From the NCBI GenBank assembly GCA_963681505.1, contig OY811988.1:434001-498000 (forward strand): a DNA stretch of 64,000 bases. Direction: 5' to 3'. This document shows positions 11,376 to 23,742 of this stretch, one piece after another. The translations under genes and the position numbers were made by a program. The notes under the pieces are model-generated. The model had not been told where the DNA came from and searched no databases. It saw only the letters and a program-made list of their open reading frames with translations. The DNA comes from Eunapius fragilis (Eukaryota > Porifera > Demospongiae > Spongillida > Spongillidae). Within the stretch, counting starts at the first letter, position 1. Each line of letters opens with the position of its first letter.

Positions 11376-11528
11376 AGGCCGGCATACACGGGTCGACTTC
11401 CTGCCGATTTATCGCCTGCAACTCACGAGTGAAAATTCTGTAAACTAAAGTTTTACGGAGTATTTACGCATATTCATTTGAGTTGCAGGCGATAAGTTGG
11501 CAGAAAGTCGACCCGTGTATGCCGGCCT
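11376..11528. repeat. Hairpin MITE, 153 bp
   Basis: AGGCCGGCATACACGGGTCG at the left and CGACCCGTGTATGCCGGCCT at the right are perfect inverted repeats. Inner blocks around TCGCCTGCAACTCA and TGAGTTGCAGGCGA also pair. Confidence 0.88.
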
Positions 11529-12850
11529 ATAGAGACAAAACATCTGGCGGCGTTGGCCAATTGCAAATTAATTTAAGGAGGTTCATCCTGCTACCTACAA
11601 GGACAGGACGGCCCCTGTTGGAACTGGTCATGTTTTTATTTAAATGTGTATATAGTGTATACCGCTTATCTCTGTCAGTACATACATCAGTATATTCTTG
11701 GTCCTCCTCTAAGTTCGCAGAGTGCCGCTCGCATGCTGCAGTAATGTCTTTACATGCAAACCTCTTCATAAGTGCCCGCACAGGCGTCACAGTGCGTGGA
11801 ATAATTTAAAAATCATTGTGTGTGATTGAACAAAAATCACGCACAAATCGCATGCTTTATTGAATGATGTGTGATTTTCTGTTCATGATTTCTCAAATGA
11901 TTGGACGCTTCCCCCCCCCCCCCCCCCACCCCCTCATGCATGCGTACACGTATAGCATGTCACCTGTACTGTTATGTATAATAGCTCATGCACGTGTAAT
12001 GTGATAACACACCAGCCTTCGGATATCTATATAATTCCTTGATTGTCTGTCTGTCCATCTGTGCTCCTTATTTAGAGCGTTTAGTTAGGCAGTTTAAAAG
12101 TGGCTCTTCAAATTCGATTCCTTTCTGTTCTTGCTGCTGATTTTATTTTAAATTGCGCGTGCATTCAAGTATTGTAATATTTAATTGCCCGTTGTCCGAC
12201 ATGTGTAGAGGTGTGAATAAAATGCCATGAATATCAGGGCCGAGAAAGAATTGCTGCAGCACGAGCTAAGGCCATCCCTGAACAAACAGAAGCGTGACAC
12301 CCACATGTGTGCTAATGCTACTCAATACAGAATGATGCAAGCTGCAACAGGCATCTAAAATTCTCCCCACAAAATGAAAATCAGTCATATTCGTTTTGTA
12401 TACAGGAATAAACGTTCTGCTTGAACACGAGTAGCTGATATGTGACATAGAAGTATAGGGTCTTATAAATATCAGTATAAGCAATTATTATTTATGATTC
12501 GCGCAGGATTTCAGTTTTTATAAATTGCTATATATAAACGTACTGAGTAGAAACCTCAACAATAGCAGGAGGGATTTTACCCTAGCTGAGCTGGCAGGCG
12601 GGCTATTATAGAAATTCCTCTTCTGCATGCATGGCACTTAACGTGGTTTTCCCCCCCTACCCGCCATACATTTCTGAATCAGTATGTTGCATAATAATGT
12701 TACAGTTATTGGATTATGTAATCATTTAATATTGTTAGATGGCTTTATATTATATACGTCACTGTACATCTTGCTGAATGTATATTATAACAGTACAAAC
12801 GTATAACTGTACAATAATTATATCATTTTAGCGCAGCACGTTATTGTCCA
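11529..12850. other. Unassigned stretch
   Basis: No gene that I recognise. A C tract lies at about 11911-11929. A block containing ATCATTGTGTGTGATTGAAC resembles one near 32.86 kb and is probably a degenerate inverted-repeat element. Short open frames have no motif. Confidence 0.4.
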
Positions 12851-13590
12851 ATGATTGGTACGAGGATTCCATATGCATGCTAGGCGATTTCCAGTCAATA
12901 ATATTACATTCTCGTATTCGTAAGGTGGTCTGAAAGGATGAGAGAGCGAGAGCAAAGAGCAAGCAAAGCATAGGTTAACCCAATAACCTTCCCCCCACGC
13001 ACATACCCGGCACTGAATCACCTGCTGCTTTTTTTTTGGGTTGATAGGCTACTTGCATGAGGCTATGTACTTCCGAAACATCGCAAAACTGAAATGAAAC
13101 TAGGGTTCCTCTACGTAGCATTTATAAATTATAAACATTACATCATGAATTAATTAATTATAAAGCACACAATTGACGTCAATTGCACTTCCTCTATTTG
13201 AGAGCCTCCTCTTGGACGTACGCCGAGTGACACCGACTCGCCACTGTCAATGGTGCCACTCGCGCCGATTCCCGCGACGGAAAAGAATTGGTAAGCGAAG
13301 GTCTTTAAGCACTGTACATGTACCGCCTCTTACAATGATAAACTGCGTGACGTGGTTTGTGGGTTCTCTTACCGGTGGTTCTCTTCACAACCCTTCTCCT
13401 TCAATCACACTCCCCTCTCCGCGGTGTACGGATGTCATGTCACTTGTATACCGTGCATGTGTATCTGATCGTGCGAGTAGCGATGTATGATATAGCTGAC
13501 GTGAAATCGAACCCACCCCCTCACATATAGAACGTGACCTAATAAATTCATCGGAAATGAATAACGGATGTGCTCGCCATCATGTGTGTT
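12851..13590. repeat. Duplicated non-coding block (copy 1; partner 31590-32345)
   Basis: Long runs match the partner in the same order, for example GGACGTACGCCGAGTGAC, GCCGACTCGCCACTGTCAAT-type sequence, and TTCTCCTTCAATCACACTCC. It lies upstream of gene A as the partner lies upstream of gene B, so it belongs to the block that duplicated the genes. No coding function is visible. Confidence 0.8.
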
Positions 13591-13591
13591 G

Positions 13592-13733
13592 CTATAGAGG
13601 GTTGTCCCGGAGCGGTGTCTTCAGGTTGTAAACAATCTGTTACAGATTGAAAACATCTGTACCTGAACTGGAGACACAAAAAAAACATGGCCGCCGATCT
13701 TCCCGGATGACACTGCAACCTCTCTATAGGGAA
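13592..13733. repeat. Small inverted-repeat insertion
   Basis: CTATAGAGGGTTG at the left and CAACCTCTCTATAG at the right bound about 140 bp that are absent from the paralogous block near 32.35 kb, so the segment looks like an insertion. Confidence 0.6.
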
Positions 13734-13754
13734 ATATATATAACGGCGTATGGG

Positions 13755-15575
13755 CCTTATTCGATTTTTTTGGAATAGGACTAACGACATTCCTCCAGTA
13801 CTTGTGTATTGAAGGAATGGCCCATTGAAGTGAACGCATTATAATGAGTTCATCGTTATCGAATAAGGTCTAGGATTTTTGGCTGGGTGGTGCACATGAA
13901 TATTAATGAAGGGTGGGGCATGTAAATTGTAAGCGCAATAACCGTAGCACTCATACGGTAACGTGCATCCCCGCTCATACGGTAACATGTATAGAGTCCT
14001 TTCATGATCACATGACGCGTGGGCTTTAATTGCTTTATTGTCCGCCATATTGGTGCTCGGTTTACTCATAGGCGTAGGAAGGGGGGGGGCTGAGGGGGCT
14101 ATAGCCCCCCCACTTTTATATGTGTGGGGGCTAAGCCCCCCCACTTTTATAATTGAGTATGAATAATTAATTATTGCGGCATATGTACATGTGACACGTG
14201 CTTCATGGCGACAATACGAGAGATGGTAACGGGCACGTAATAACAATATCAAGGCCATAGACAAGGGGGGGCTTGAGCCCCCCATAATATTCCTTGAGAG
14301 AAAATATTAAATTGTTAACCGTATCTCGTATAATTAGAATTAACTGTAATCATTGATAGCGGTCGATCGTGAGTAGAGTATAGCCCACAGCATGGACTCT
14401 ATCTCTGCAGAAAGCATCATCTGAACAATAGAAGACATTTATCCCTTTTCACTTCAGAATTGTCGTGGACAGTGCTACGATGGGGCTAGTTCAATGGCAG
14501 GCTGTAAAACTACTATACTTCGAAACGAGCATAGAGCTTTGTATACTCATTGCTATGGCCATGCTCTGAACTTAGCTGTTCAAGACGCAGTAAAGGCAAA
14601 TGTAATCCTTCGTGATACATTAGACACTATCGAAAAAATAACAAAGCTGATCAAAAAATCTCCGCGGCGGCAAGTGATTTTTGACAAGGTCAACTAACTA
14701 AAATATATAGCAGTACCATTCGTTGCTATACTGTATAGAGCCGGGTCAATTTCTGCATTTAATGTTAAGTTTTTGCTAACAAAAAATAAGGAAAAGGTTA
14801 AAGCGGCTGGGGCTTCGCCCCAGACCCCATTGGGGGAGCTTACAGCGCTCCCCCAAACCCCCTATCTGGGGACAGGAGGGGGCACGCCCCCCACGGCACC
14901 CACCCCCAGTTTTTATAGCCGTTGTCTACGGCCATGTGTATCCCTGTTTTTAAGTTTTTCGGGAGGAATGAAGGCTTAGGAGGTTAGCTGAATAGCTAAT
15001 TTACAAGATATTAGTTGCCACATTTTATTCAGTTGCGTACGGTTTGTTAGTCTCGCGGGCCATGACGTAATAATACGTCATGGCACATGAATGACCACGC
15101 CCACTTTATCAAAGTTCACTTCAGCCCCCCCACTTTTAAATACGTTCCTACGCCTCTGGGTTTACTATGGAACTTATGCTCGGTTTTGGTACTTTTGATA
15201 CGTATAACTCGCGCTCCGAGAGCACATGTAAAAATCACAAATGTTAGTCATGTGTTAGACCACAATAATATATATTTAAACGACACTCTGAAATAATGTT
15301 ACGTACCAAAACTAAACATACCCATTGTAATCGAGCACCAATATGGCGGACTAATAAGAAGATGAATGCTATAGAGTCATGCGATGAAGGAGCTCTATAT
15401 ACAGACAATTGGCTGAAGCAACTTAAAATGCTACTTTGACGTTTCATAACACGCGCCACCGAGAACCAGGGCATAGAAATGAAAGTACATAGTTAATGAA
15501 TTAATTATTGACCGGACCTTGGAGGGGGGTGCCCGGGCACCCTAGGCACCCCCCTGGATCCGCCTATGCCACAGT
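13755..15575. mobile_element. Composite transposon insertion in the duplicated block
   Basis: Against 32.37-32.42 kb, where flanking sequence (AACGGCGTAT... and CCGCGTCGTTTAATAAAATT-like) is nearly contiguous, copy 1 carries about 1.8 kb extra. It contains a hairpin (13755-13868, CCTTATTCGAT...ATCGAATAAGG), palindromic GGGGGCTAAGCCCCC-type blocks near 14090-14150 and 14800-14870, a hAT transposase fragment, GGCGTAGGAAG and its inverse near 14070 and 15145, and an end GGATCCGCCTATGCCACAG typical of hAT-like MITE termini. Boundaries of the nested units are uncertain. Confidence 0.55.
14440..14697 (+). pseudogene. hAT (ZMYM/DUF4371-like) transposase fragment
   Basis: The translation contains NCRGQCYDGASSMAG, then ALYTHCYGHALNLAVQDAV. 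This matches the C.GQ.YDGA..M.G...HC..H.LNL.. block in the catalytic half of hAT transposases and domesticated ZMYM-like proteins. It stops after about 85 residues and has no flanking domains, so it is a relic. Confidence 0.8.
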
Positions 15576-16243
15576 ATTGTATGACTGCGTCGTTTAATAA
15601 AATTACAGATAAACATGAATATCCTGTGGTGATGGCGGATACACTTGCCTATGAATTGTATTGAGTCAGGCGATAAACAAAACGGTTAATTCTATTCATG
15701 GGGAGTGGTCCGGTTAGAACTAGATGTATATAATATAATGCGGTAAATTAATATCTCAGTACTTGTCACAAAATCGTAAGCCTTGTCGTATTTACATTCT
15801 GCATTTAGTGGAACAGAAGTAGCAAACATGTATATGGTTGATGATTTTATAGAGATGGCATGGAGAACCAAACCAAATAATTAAACACAGAACGAATTGA
15901 CTGTCTGCTTCGTATACCTGGACCGTTAAAGAATCCTCATCTTAATTCTTTGAAGCCGCCATTATTGTCCAGTCAATCCCGCAGTTGGTTTTTGATATAT
16001 GATTCTGAATCGGCCGGATTGGTAGGTTTGGGTTAAAACCGCTTTAATCAGCTAGAGAGATTCAGCATAATCATCACTATAACGTGTTTACACACTGTGC
16101 AGAAGGTACATTCAGTTTACACTCGACCTGCATGGCATTTGGAATCTGCAGCTAAGACTTTAACATAATAGAATTAGTTGCTGTTTAAGCCCTTTCTAAA
16201 TAAACATGAATTTTTCAGGGCAGTAGTAGGTCACTACACTAGG

Positions 16244-16298
16244 GATGCTATACCGCCCAGGTCCCCAGGGGTCCGGGAGACCTGGGCGGTATAGCATC
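16244..16298. repeat. Perfect 20-bp-stem hairpin upstream of gene A
   Basis: GATGCTATACCGCCCAGGTC is followed after a short loop by its exact reverse complement. The paralogous site upstream of gene B keeps only GCTATACCGCCC and has lost the second arm. Confidence 0.85.
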
Positions 16299-16380
16299 AT
16301 GTGTATTCAGCAGTTTCAGTGTATGTCATACATAAGCAAGCGAGGAGCTGCATTATACAGTACTCGTTGTTTGGTTAAGA

Positions 16381-16406
16381 GCCCCCCCCCCCCCCCCCCC
16401 CCCCCT
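16381..16406. repeat. C homopolymer tract
   Basis: About 25 consecutive C residues; gene B has a short CCCCGCCCCC at the equivalent place. Confidence 0.9.
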
Positions 16407-16622
16407 TCTGCCGCCACTGGTGGACTTCTAAATGAGGTTATATGAAAGCACTTACAAGTCACCTCAGCCTCACCATCATGAGGCAGGGCAAATTTGGCAA
16501 GGCGTGTCCCACCAACCACCCGTTGTGACTTTTAGTTGTAGTGCTTTCTATAAAAATATTTGAGTATGTACCCTGTTGACGTATTACTAGTAATGTGTAT
16601 GGTGTTATTTTGTATAGATACT

Positions 16623-16746
16623 ATGGAGACAGAAATTAGAAAACTAAGGGCAGAAATTAAAGAGTTAAACGAACTGCACACGTGTATGGTAAGTAATTTG
16701 TATTGCACGCACACCCACAACACACCCACCCATGCACGCACGTACA

Positions 16747-16833
<87 letters not shown>

Positions 16834-19800
16834 GTAATTCAGTTCAATCTGTACTCAGCTGAAAATAATTTTATTTATTGTGCATGCTATAATTGTGAAC
16901 CAGTTTACTGGGTGAACTAGCATGTGTGAAGAAATGCTGACTGTTATATAGTTTTCATTATACTCAAATGAGGCTTTGGTGTTACTCCAGATGTGCATGA
17001 CATTAAGATTAAATGATATGTCTTTTACTTAGAGTCTCAAACGTTCGATCCCCCACATCGCATTTATAAAGTTACACCATTTGTACATGAACTACTTTCC
17101 ATCCACATTTTGTGGGTTGTATTTAACACTGCACAAATGGAAACATGGGAATGAAATAAGCAGATAATAAAAGAAAAAGATGGATAGGATTTCAATTTTC
17201 AAATGGGAATCCTGCTTTCAGAGCAGGATAGGTCCACTGACTTCCCGTGATAGGAGGACCTTGAGCCTTTTTGTCTCCCACTGGGTGTTAAGGTATCACT
17301 CTTGGCCCACATAAAAAGATTGACGACTGAATGAGTGACTTACTTCTTCTTAATAGGAATGGGAGGGTTGCTTTTGGGTTAAAAGTCACGCGGGCTTAAC
17401 ATCATGCGTGTACACAAGGAGAGGTTGTATGGGTGTAAGGTTTAATCATTAATTATGCATGTAGATATAATTTATAGATGCGTGCTGTATTAATTAATAC
17501 CGGGTTCTTGTCTGCTAATTTGATCTTTTATGTTTCTGTAACAAAGTTGCAACAATATGAAGAGGACTTTAAACATGAAAGGGAGGACAGAATTAGAGCA
17601 ATTGAAGAAAGGTTAAGGATTGAAAATGAGTATAAAGCTTATAAAGAAGAAAATCGCAAAGTGAGGTGCATGGGTGAACATAATAGTGGGCTGGTGTGTT
17701 ACATAGAATATGACATCAGTATTCATTAGGAATATGATCATGCACAAATATAATGCCTGTAATTACAAATGACGCAGACTTAATTTACCACTCTGCTGTG
17801 TATTACATGCTATAATGTTAGGCAAAGGTGGATACCATGGCAAAAAATTGTTTGAAACCATTTAGAGAAGTAAAAACGCTTTATTGCAAGATCAGAATAA
17901 GCAGCTGAGAAGGGAGAACGATGAATTGAAAGTCAAGGTAACTGAAATGTATTTTTTGGTTGATTTTTGTTCACACCCAATATCACTGAAATCACTGTGA
18001 ATATTATGTATCGCTGCTTCTCACCAGTACTTAACGAATGATGTAAATTGTGTAATCCATCGATCTAGACGTCCGTGGATCTGGGTACCAAACTATCGGA
18101 GAGCAAAGTTAACTTTGACGTCGCTCGATCAAACATCATGCCTGTGCTATTGTTAAAACATCGTCTCGAGTGGTATTTCCCACGTCGTTTCGCTTTCTTT
18201 CTCAGACGTGAAGGCATGTCGAGAAAAACAACTTCACTGACAAATAGGTTTCACACCAAACGACGATTGAAGCATCAAAGAGTTTCTTTAGTTGGTCACT
18301 ATTAACTTTTAAAACTACTAATTAGCTTTTATTAATCACTGGCATGTATTTTGGTTCAATAGCATAATTTTTCCATGCTCAGCTCTGGAGTTATACCAGT
18401 TCTATACCAATTCAAATATTTTGCATGACTTTCCAATCACCCTATACATTAATTTTGATATTTAATTATACGTCTTACACTGACCGTATAGTTGATTGGT
18501 TAAATCATTTGCTACTGCGCCTGTAGCTTTCTTGTTTGGTATCGAAAATTCTACACTTGTCAAGATTCTTCCGTAATGATAAGAGTAGCGCTTAGTACCG
18601 CCCTAATGTAACAATACAATTACCAAAATATACCATCGTCTATTTGATCACAGTAGGCACACTTCCAGTCAATTCCGAAGCTACTGGGTGAAATTTCCAT
18701 TCTTTAAATTCCTATCCCGAGTTAAGCGTGGTCAAGAAGGAGAAGAAGAAGTCCAGACGAGGAGGATAATTCCGGGATTGCATGGGTACGAGGAGGGGCA
18801 GTATCCTTTAGTTCTCTACAACCGCGCGGTTTTGAGACATAAAAAAACGGCTGATTTTCAGGAGTCTCGTTATAAACGGGTCGTGTATTTTTTATGATTT
18901 TATAGTTGGGTCAAATCCTGTATATGGAAGTTTCTAGCGAAACTTCCGATACAACCAGAGTATACTTCCATAATTAACATGTATCAGCTAATGTGGTTAT
19001 AATGTGTCGTATTCGATTCCAGCTATAATGCATGTGTATCACTAGCATCCTTACTATTACTATTTATACACGAGATCGAGACAGAGTCCAATATAACTAC
19101 CCCACAATTTAAAATTTACCGTGAAATGTAGAGTTGATGATCATTCTATGGACTATCACAAGATTTTCTAAGCCATTTCAAAGCACGTTGTCAAAATATA
19201 AACCATCTTAGCCATGCGGTACAACTATAAGTGTCAATAAAATACAAATACACAACAACTGTACTGAGCAGATGAGATCGCTCTTTATTTTGCTGACTAG
19301 AAAAAAAGGGAAAAAATGATTATGTCCCAGTTATATACGTTTGTGAACTATCTTTCAGACATAGACTGATGCTTGCACATTTTCCAGTTAGCTACTTGTG
19401 AGAAGGATCTGAATGAAACAAAGCATCAGCTTGCTTTGTTGAAGATAAACCATGAGGCCATGGAGATACTAATGCAGAAACAGAGTGTAGATTGTGCTGC
19501 ACAGATAACTTCAGCCAAAGAGGAGATAGCAGTGAAGGTGGCCCAGGTGAAGCAGTATCAGAAGCAGGTGGAGGCTTACAAACAACAGGTACTACAATTA
19601 TCAGCTTTTGCATGTGTGCAAAATGCGTGCAAGTGATAAACAATTTTCCTTTCGTGCATCGGAGTAGCCAATGTGGGCATTAGTTATGGAGCAAATAAAT
19701 GTCATATTTTCACTATTACTTTCTACTTGTTCAATGATAGACTTGACTTAATATCACTACTAAACTCCTAAATCAAGCACACTAGCTAAGTGGCAAAACG

Positions 19801-20352
19801 TAGTTCTGAATCATAGGGATGGGGATACAGCCAATATTCCTGATGTATGTTTTTTAACACCTCATTATCCCACTCCAGAATGAATTTACAATATCCCCTC
19901 AACAGTCAGGATCCAATGATACATTAATTGAGCCTTTAAGAAATGAGAAGACTACTGCTGCAGTCAATGGTGACGTTGCAGATAAGCTATTGCTTTCCAA
20001 TCTTTCATCAGCTACATTATCACCTTGCTGTGAACCTGATGGAGGTGCTCATACAGATGATACAGATGATGGTAGTGACGATGACCTCCCTTCTCCTGTA
20101 CATCCCCAGCAGATGTATCATCTTAGTGCAGTTGGAGTGCATGATGCTCCAGTAGAACACACCAATGAGGCTCCTCCTCCCTCCACTTTAGGCCTAATGC
20201 AGGACATTGGAAGTACAGATGGTAGAGGGTTTGAAGAGACAAACTCACCAGCACCATTGGATCCTAACCTGAAATGTCCTAAATGTGCTAAATACTTCAA
20301 GAAGGGAAGAATCCAGAAATACAGGCATCATGTGGAGAAGTGCAAATGTTAG
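16623..20352 (+). CDS. Gene A: NEMO/optineurin-like UBAN + CCHC finger protein, five coding exons, about 308 aa
   Basis: Exons 16623-16688 (METEIRKLRAEIKEL...), 17547-17660 (LQQYEEDFKHEREDRIRAIE), 17866-17937, 19388-19588 and 19879-20352 all begin and end in phase 0 with AG/GT borders and join into one frame of 22+38+24+67+157 codons. YEEDFKHEREDR is the UBAN ubiquitin-binding signature of NEMO, ABIN and optineurin. The fourth exon ends with the array's invariant coiled-coil module. The last exon is an acidic/proline-rich linker ending in LKCPKCAKYFKKG...HHVEKC, a CCHC finger like the C-terminal finger of NEMO/optineurin but with two extra residues before the His. No kinase exon is seen upstream. 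Likely a soluble coiled-coil ubiquitin-chain adaptor; signalling role inferred. The ATG lies 5 nt after an acceptor-like TATAG, so a 5' exon may exist. Confidence 0.82.
16749..16832. repeat. (CA)n microsatellite in gene A intron 1
   Basis: Nearly pure CA run of about 84 bp; gene B intron 1 carries a shorter one at the same place. Confidence 0.95.
18070..19060. repeat. Dispersed intronic block (relatives at 39640-40510, 48460-48700, 63330-63690)
   Basis: Shared pieces include GTTAACTTTGACGTCGCTCG, CAAATAGGTTTCACACCAAA, TCTGGTTTGGTATCG-like and GCGAAACTTCCGAT segments in the same order. The copies are diverged and have no common open frame, so this is a repeat rather than a gene. Confidence 0.65.
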
Positions 20353-21345
20353 TATGCATTATTGCTGTAATGTATTAATCAATCAGAAATAGCAATCAAA
20401 ATGGCCCATTTATAGATTCAGTTATTTCACAGGTGTTATCCGAAGGTAACTTCACATTGGCATATATGAAAGGCATAGTAAATCATCAACGCAATCACCT
20501 TCACACGTATATAGGTACACACGATTCATCATGTTTACGCATGAATTAGATATGGGACAGTGTCCAGCAGAGTCACCCTTGTGATACTTTTACAAATTTC
20601 CAAAACAAGCAAAAGATTGCATTGAAATGTATGGCTAATTATAAATTCAGAGTCTTATAACTTTACGACGGATAGCCCAATTTTGGAAGCGTAAGGATCA
20701 TTTACATTTGATAGAATGATCTCTGTGGTCGCTAACAGAGGTCTTATTATTTTCGGGAATGGCCTTGTAGAACGCTCGGGCTTTAACTTTGTTCTCGTCT
20801 TGCTTCTGGAGGTATTTCATTCGAGATCTCTTCATTTGATTACACGAAGGCATTTTTCGAAAAACAACTTCTCTAGCCAAAGTAACAACTAAACTGCGAT
20901 AGGAACACCAAGTATACGTAGTGCAGGTTAGAGACCTACAATTATTAATACATACATTATTAAATAGAACTTGAAATGTGTCTGTATGACATGTAAGGAT
21001 AACGTGCCGGTAAATTTCGAAGCGATTGGTACTATTCCCGTCCTTATAAACCGTTCCTAGCTCGAGTTGTACCTTCCTAAGAAGAAGAGGAAGATGGAGA
21101 ATTATTTTAGGACTGGGCACGAGAAACAGGAAATTGTTTGTTTCTCTGTATTAAACCACACCGTTTTATGACACGGAACCAACGTAGAACTGTAGATCGT
21201 TGTGCTCTCCATTCCATCGCGATAAAGAGATAAGCGATCCGTTTCTCCCTAGTCCCTCCAGACGCTAGTGAAGTTTTATTAATGACATTCATCAACCCTC
21301 AATCAATCCTATATTGAACCTGCTGCCGCAGGTTCAGATACACAA
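20353..21345. other. Downstream of gene A; unassigned
   Basis: The first 200 bp match the region after gene D (50540-50720), showing that A and D are block duplicates. The rest contains a diverged relative of the 18-kb dispersed block. A minus-strand open frame at 20698-21120 has no recognisable motif. Confidence 0.5.
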
Positions 21346-21355
21346 GTATGTACGT

Positions 21356-21750
21356 ACGTACTTACGTACATACATGCATACATACATACATACATACATA
21401 CATACATACATACATACATACATACATACATACATACATACATACATACATACATACATACATACATACATACATACATACATACATACATACATACATA
21501 CATACATACATACATACATACATACATACATGCATGCATACATGCATACATACATACATACATACATACATACATACATACATACAAACATACATACATA
21601 CATACATACATACATACATACATACATACATACGTACACACATACATACATACATGCGTACACACATACACACATACACACATACACACATACACACATT
21701 CACACATACAAACACGCACACACGCACACACGCACACACGCACATACGCA
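21356..21750. repeat. (CATA)n microsatellite, about 390 bp
   Basis: An extended ACAT tetranucleotide array with GCAT and CACA variants at its edges. It directly abuts the 3' end of the retrotransposon read on the minus strand, after AATAAACATATAATAAACCC and a run of A. Confidence 0.95.
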
Positions 21751-21812
21751 CATACGCACTTTTTTTTTTACGGGTTTATTATATGTTTATTAATAACCAT
21801 TTGGTTACATAA

Positions 21813-23699
21813 TTACATGAATACACGAATATACAGCAGTAAGGTAATTAAATGCACCCTACTATAGGTACTAGACAGGGACAAAACACCTGGAGGGATG
21901 GCTGTGGCATTGGCTCTAACCAGTATGAGGTTCAGCCTCCCATATAAGGCAGCTAGGCCCTCAGCCTTAGCCCTGTTGGAGCTAGTTGCAAGGCGAGAAG
22001 CCAGAAGAGAAAAAGACTCCATTGCTTCTGTCCCCCAAGCACCATATGCCTCAACCACCATGGGGACGCAAACCCACCCTAGCTCCTTGCATTTGGCATC
22101 ATTTTCTTCATGCATCCTTTCCTCGGTAGCTCTGGCAGCCTGACCTGCTCTGAATCCCGCTTCAAGTAAAATATTGGAGTTAAGCGGTGACGTCACAAAC
22201 AAGTCAAAGGCTGCTGGCTTACCCAAAGACCAGTTGGGTATTAGGATGTCTGCAGGGCGAGTGTGGCTATGGTCTTTGGAGAGGTTACTTCCTGCCTCCA
22301 CCTTAACACTCAGGTGGGCCCTGCGACAGGTCTCAGCAAGGGTGTCACGTAGTTTATTGTGGCGGGTTACTACATCTCCACCACGCTTGCAGGTGAGTGC
22401 ATGATGGCCAAGGGGATCAATTACTTTTCCAGGGCACAGAGGACAAATTGAGCCACATGAGGTGTCTAGGCCCAGCCACCACTTAATGGCCACCTGGAAC
22501 TCTGAAGGCTGGAGATGAAGGCCTAGCCCCTCGGAGGGAATGACTGACACCCAAGATGCAGCGTGAGGGGAAGAGACAGAGAGAAGGCGTGCTCTGTTTG
22601 CGGCAGAAGATTGCTCATAGAGTGTATTAAACAGATGGTTGTCAATCTTGCAGGACAGCACCTTTTGATGGAAAGGGGATATTAACACCTCCTCTATGCT
22701 GACCGCCTCAGATAAAGGTACAAGTGAGTTAAATAACTCAACTGCATGGATAAGGTGTTCTTGGGACAATGGACCAGCACCAGAGGAGCTCAGAGAGGCG
22801 ATGTAAGCAGCTGGTGAATGCCGACTCAGGGAGCGCATGCCCAGGCCACCCCTGCCTAAGCTGAGTTCTGCCTGTTGCCAGGCCGGATTGGAGGTGTCCA
22901 CTGCTGTGCACTTGGAGAAGGTAGCTCGGATGTCATGATCAAAGGCCTCAAGGGCTGATATGGCCTGGGAGGGTGGCGTGCCACGAGCAAGGTGGGCCAG
23001 CCTGCAGAATCCCGCACATTGACGTAGGAGGGAAAAGGCCACATGTGGGTCGACTGCACTTACTTCCTCTAGTTTGAGCAGAAGAGCTTTGGCTTCATCA
23101 TATTTCTCCGAAATGAAGGTGGCGCAAAAAGCCTTGTCACCAATCGGGATGCCCAAAATAACAATATTAAGGTGAGATGATCTTTTCATTTCTGGAGGAA
23201 AAGGACTGACATCATGTTTGCTAAATATCTCACATTTAGGAAAGTTTACAATGAGACCATTAGGAGGACCAAACTCTTGTATGATAGAGAGAGCTTGAAG
23301 AACAGCAGACCTGGGACCAGCCAGCACACCATCATCCAGGTACCAGGCATGGTAGGACAAATCTGCACACATAGAATTAGTGGCGATTTCTGACACTACT
23401 TTGTTTAAAACCAGGGAGAAGAGCAGAGGACCAAGAGGATCCCCCTGCTGAACCCCTTGTTCCGAATGTAAGCTGCCCAAAGGATGCCACAGAATGGGAT
23501 GCTGACTGTAACACCAGATGGCCCAAGGGAGCAGCTCAGGGAAGTGTTTGCTGCATTCTGAGAGGATTGCCTCCCGTGAGACCATATTGAAGGCGTTCTT
23601 CATGTCCACCTTAAGGACAACGAAGTCATCATCCAGCCAATACTTATTAACACACGCTCTCAAGCCATGGGCAATATATATAATAAAATAACAAAACAA
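21813..23699 (-). mobile_element. Non-LTR retrotransposon: reverse transcriptase + restriction-like endonuclease, 5'-truncated
   Basis: One open frame of 628 codons on the minus strand. RT motif A is VDMKNAFN, motif B is GVQQGDPLGPLLFSL, and motif C is WYLDDG (YLDD instead of the usual YADD). Near the C terminus ICPLCPGK...DPLGHHALTCKRGGD is a CCHC knuckle, followed by RPADILIPNW and AFDLFVTSP, the restriction-like (PD-(D/E)XK) endonuclease pattern of RLE-class elements (R2/CRE-like grouping). The N-terminal part of the element, including fingers and early RT motifs, is missing; sequence beyond 23700 belongs to a different element. The start codon is therefore only the first Met in the frame. 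The frame is uninterrupted, implying fairly recent insertion. Confidence 0.8.
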
Positions 23700-23742
23700 T
23701 ATAAATGAATAATAAAATTAATGAAGTATCAAGTTGTGTGTT

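Larger units (their letters stand above)
15576..16617. repeat. Duplicated block upstream of gene A (partner about 32400-33548)
   Basis: Shared runs include ATTGTCCAGTCAATCC, GGTACATTCAGTTTACACTC and the sequence leading to the first coding exon. It may hold the promoter, but I see no certain core element. Confidence 0.7.

Noticed and set aside
21309..21812. His/Tyr- or Cys/Val-rich proteins over the CATA array
   Set aside because: Simple microsatellite translation in several frames on both strands.
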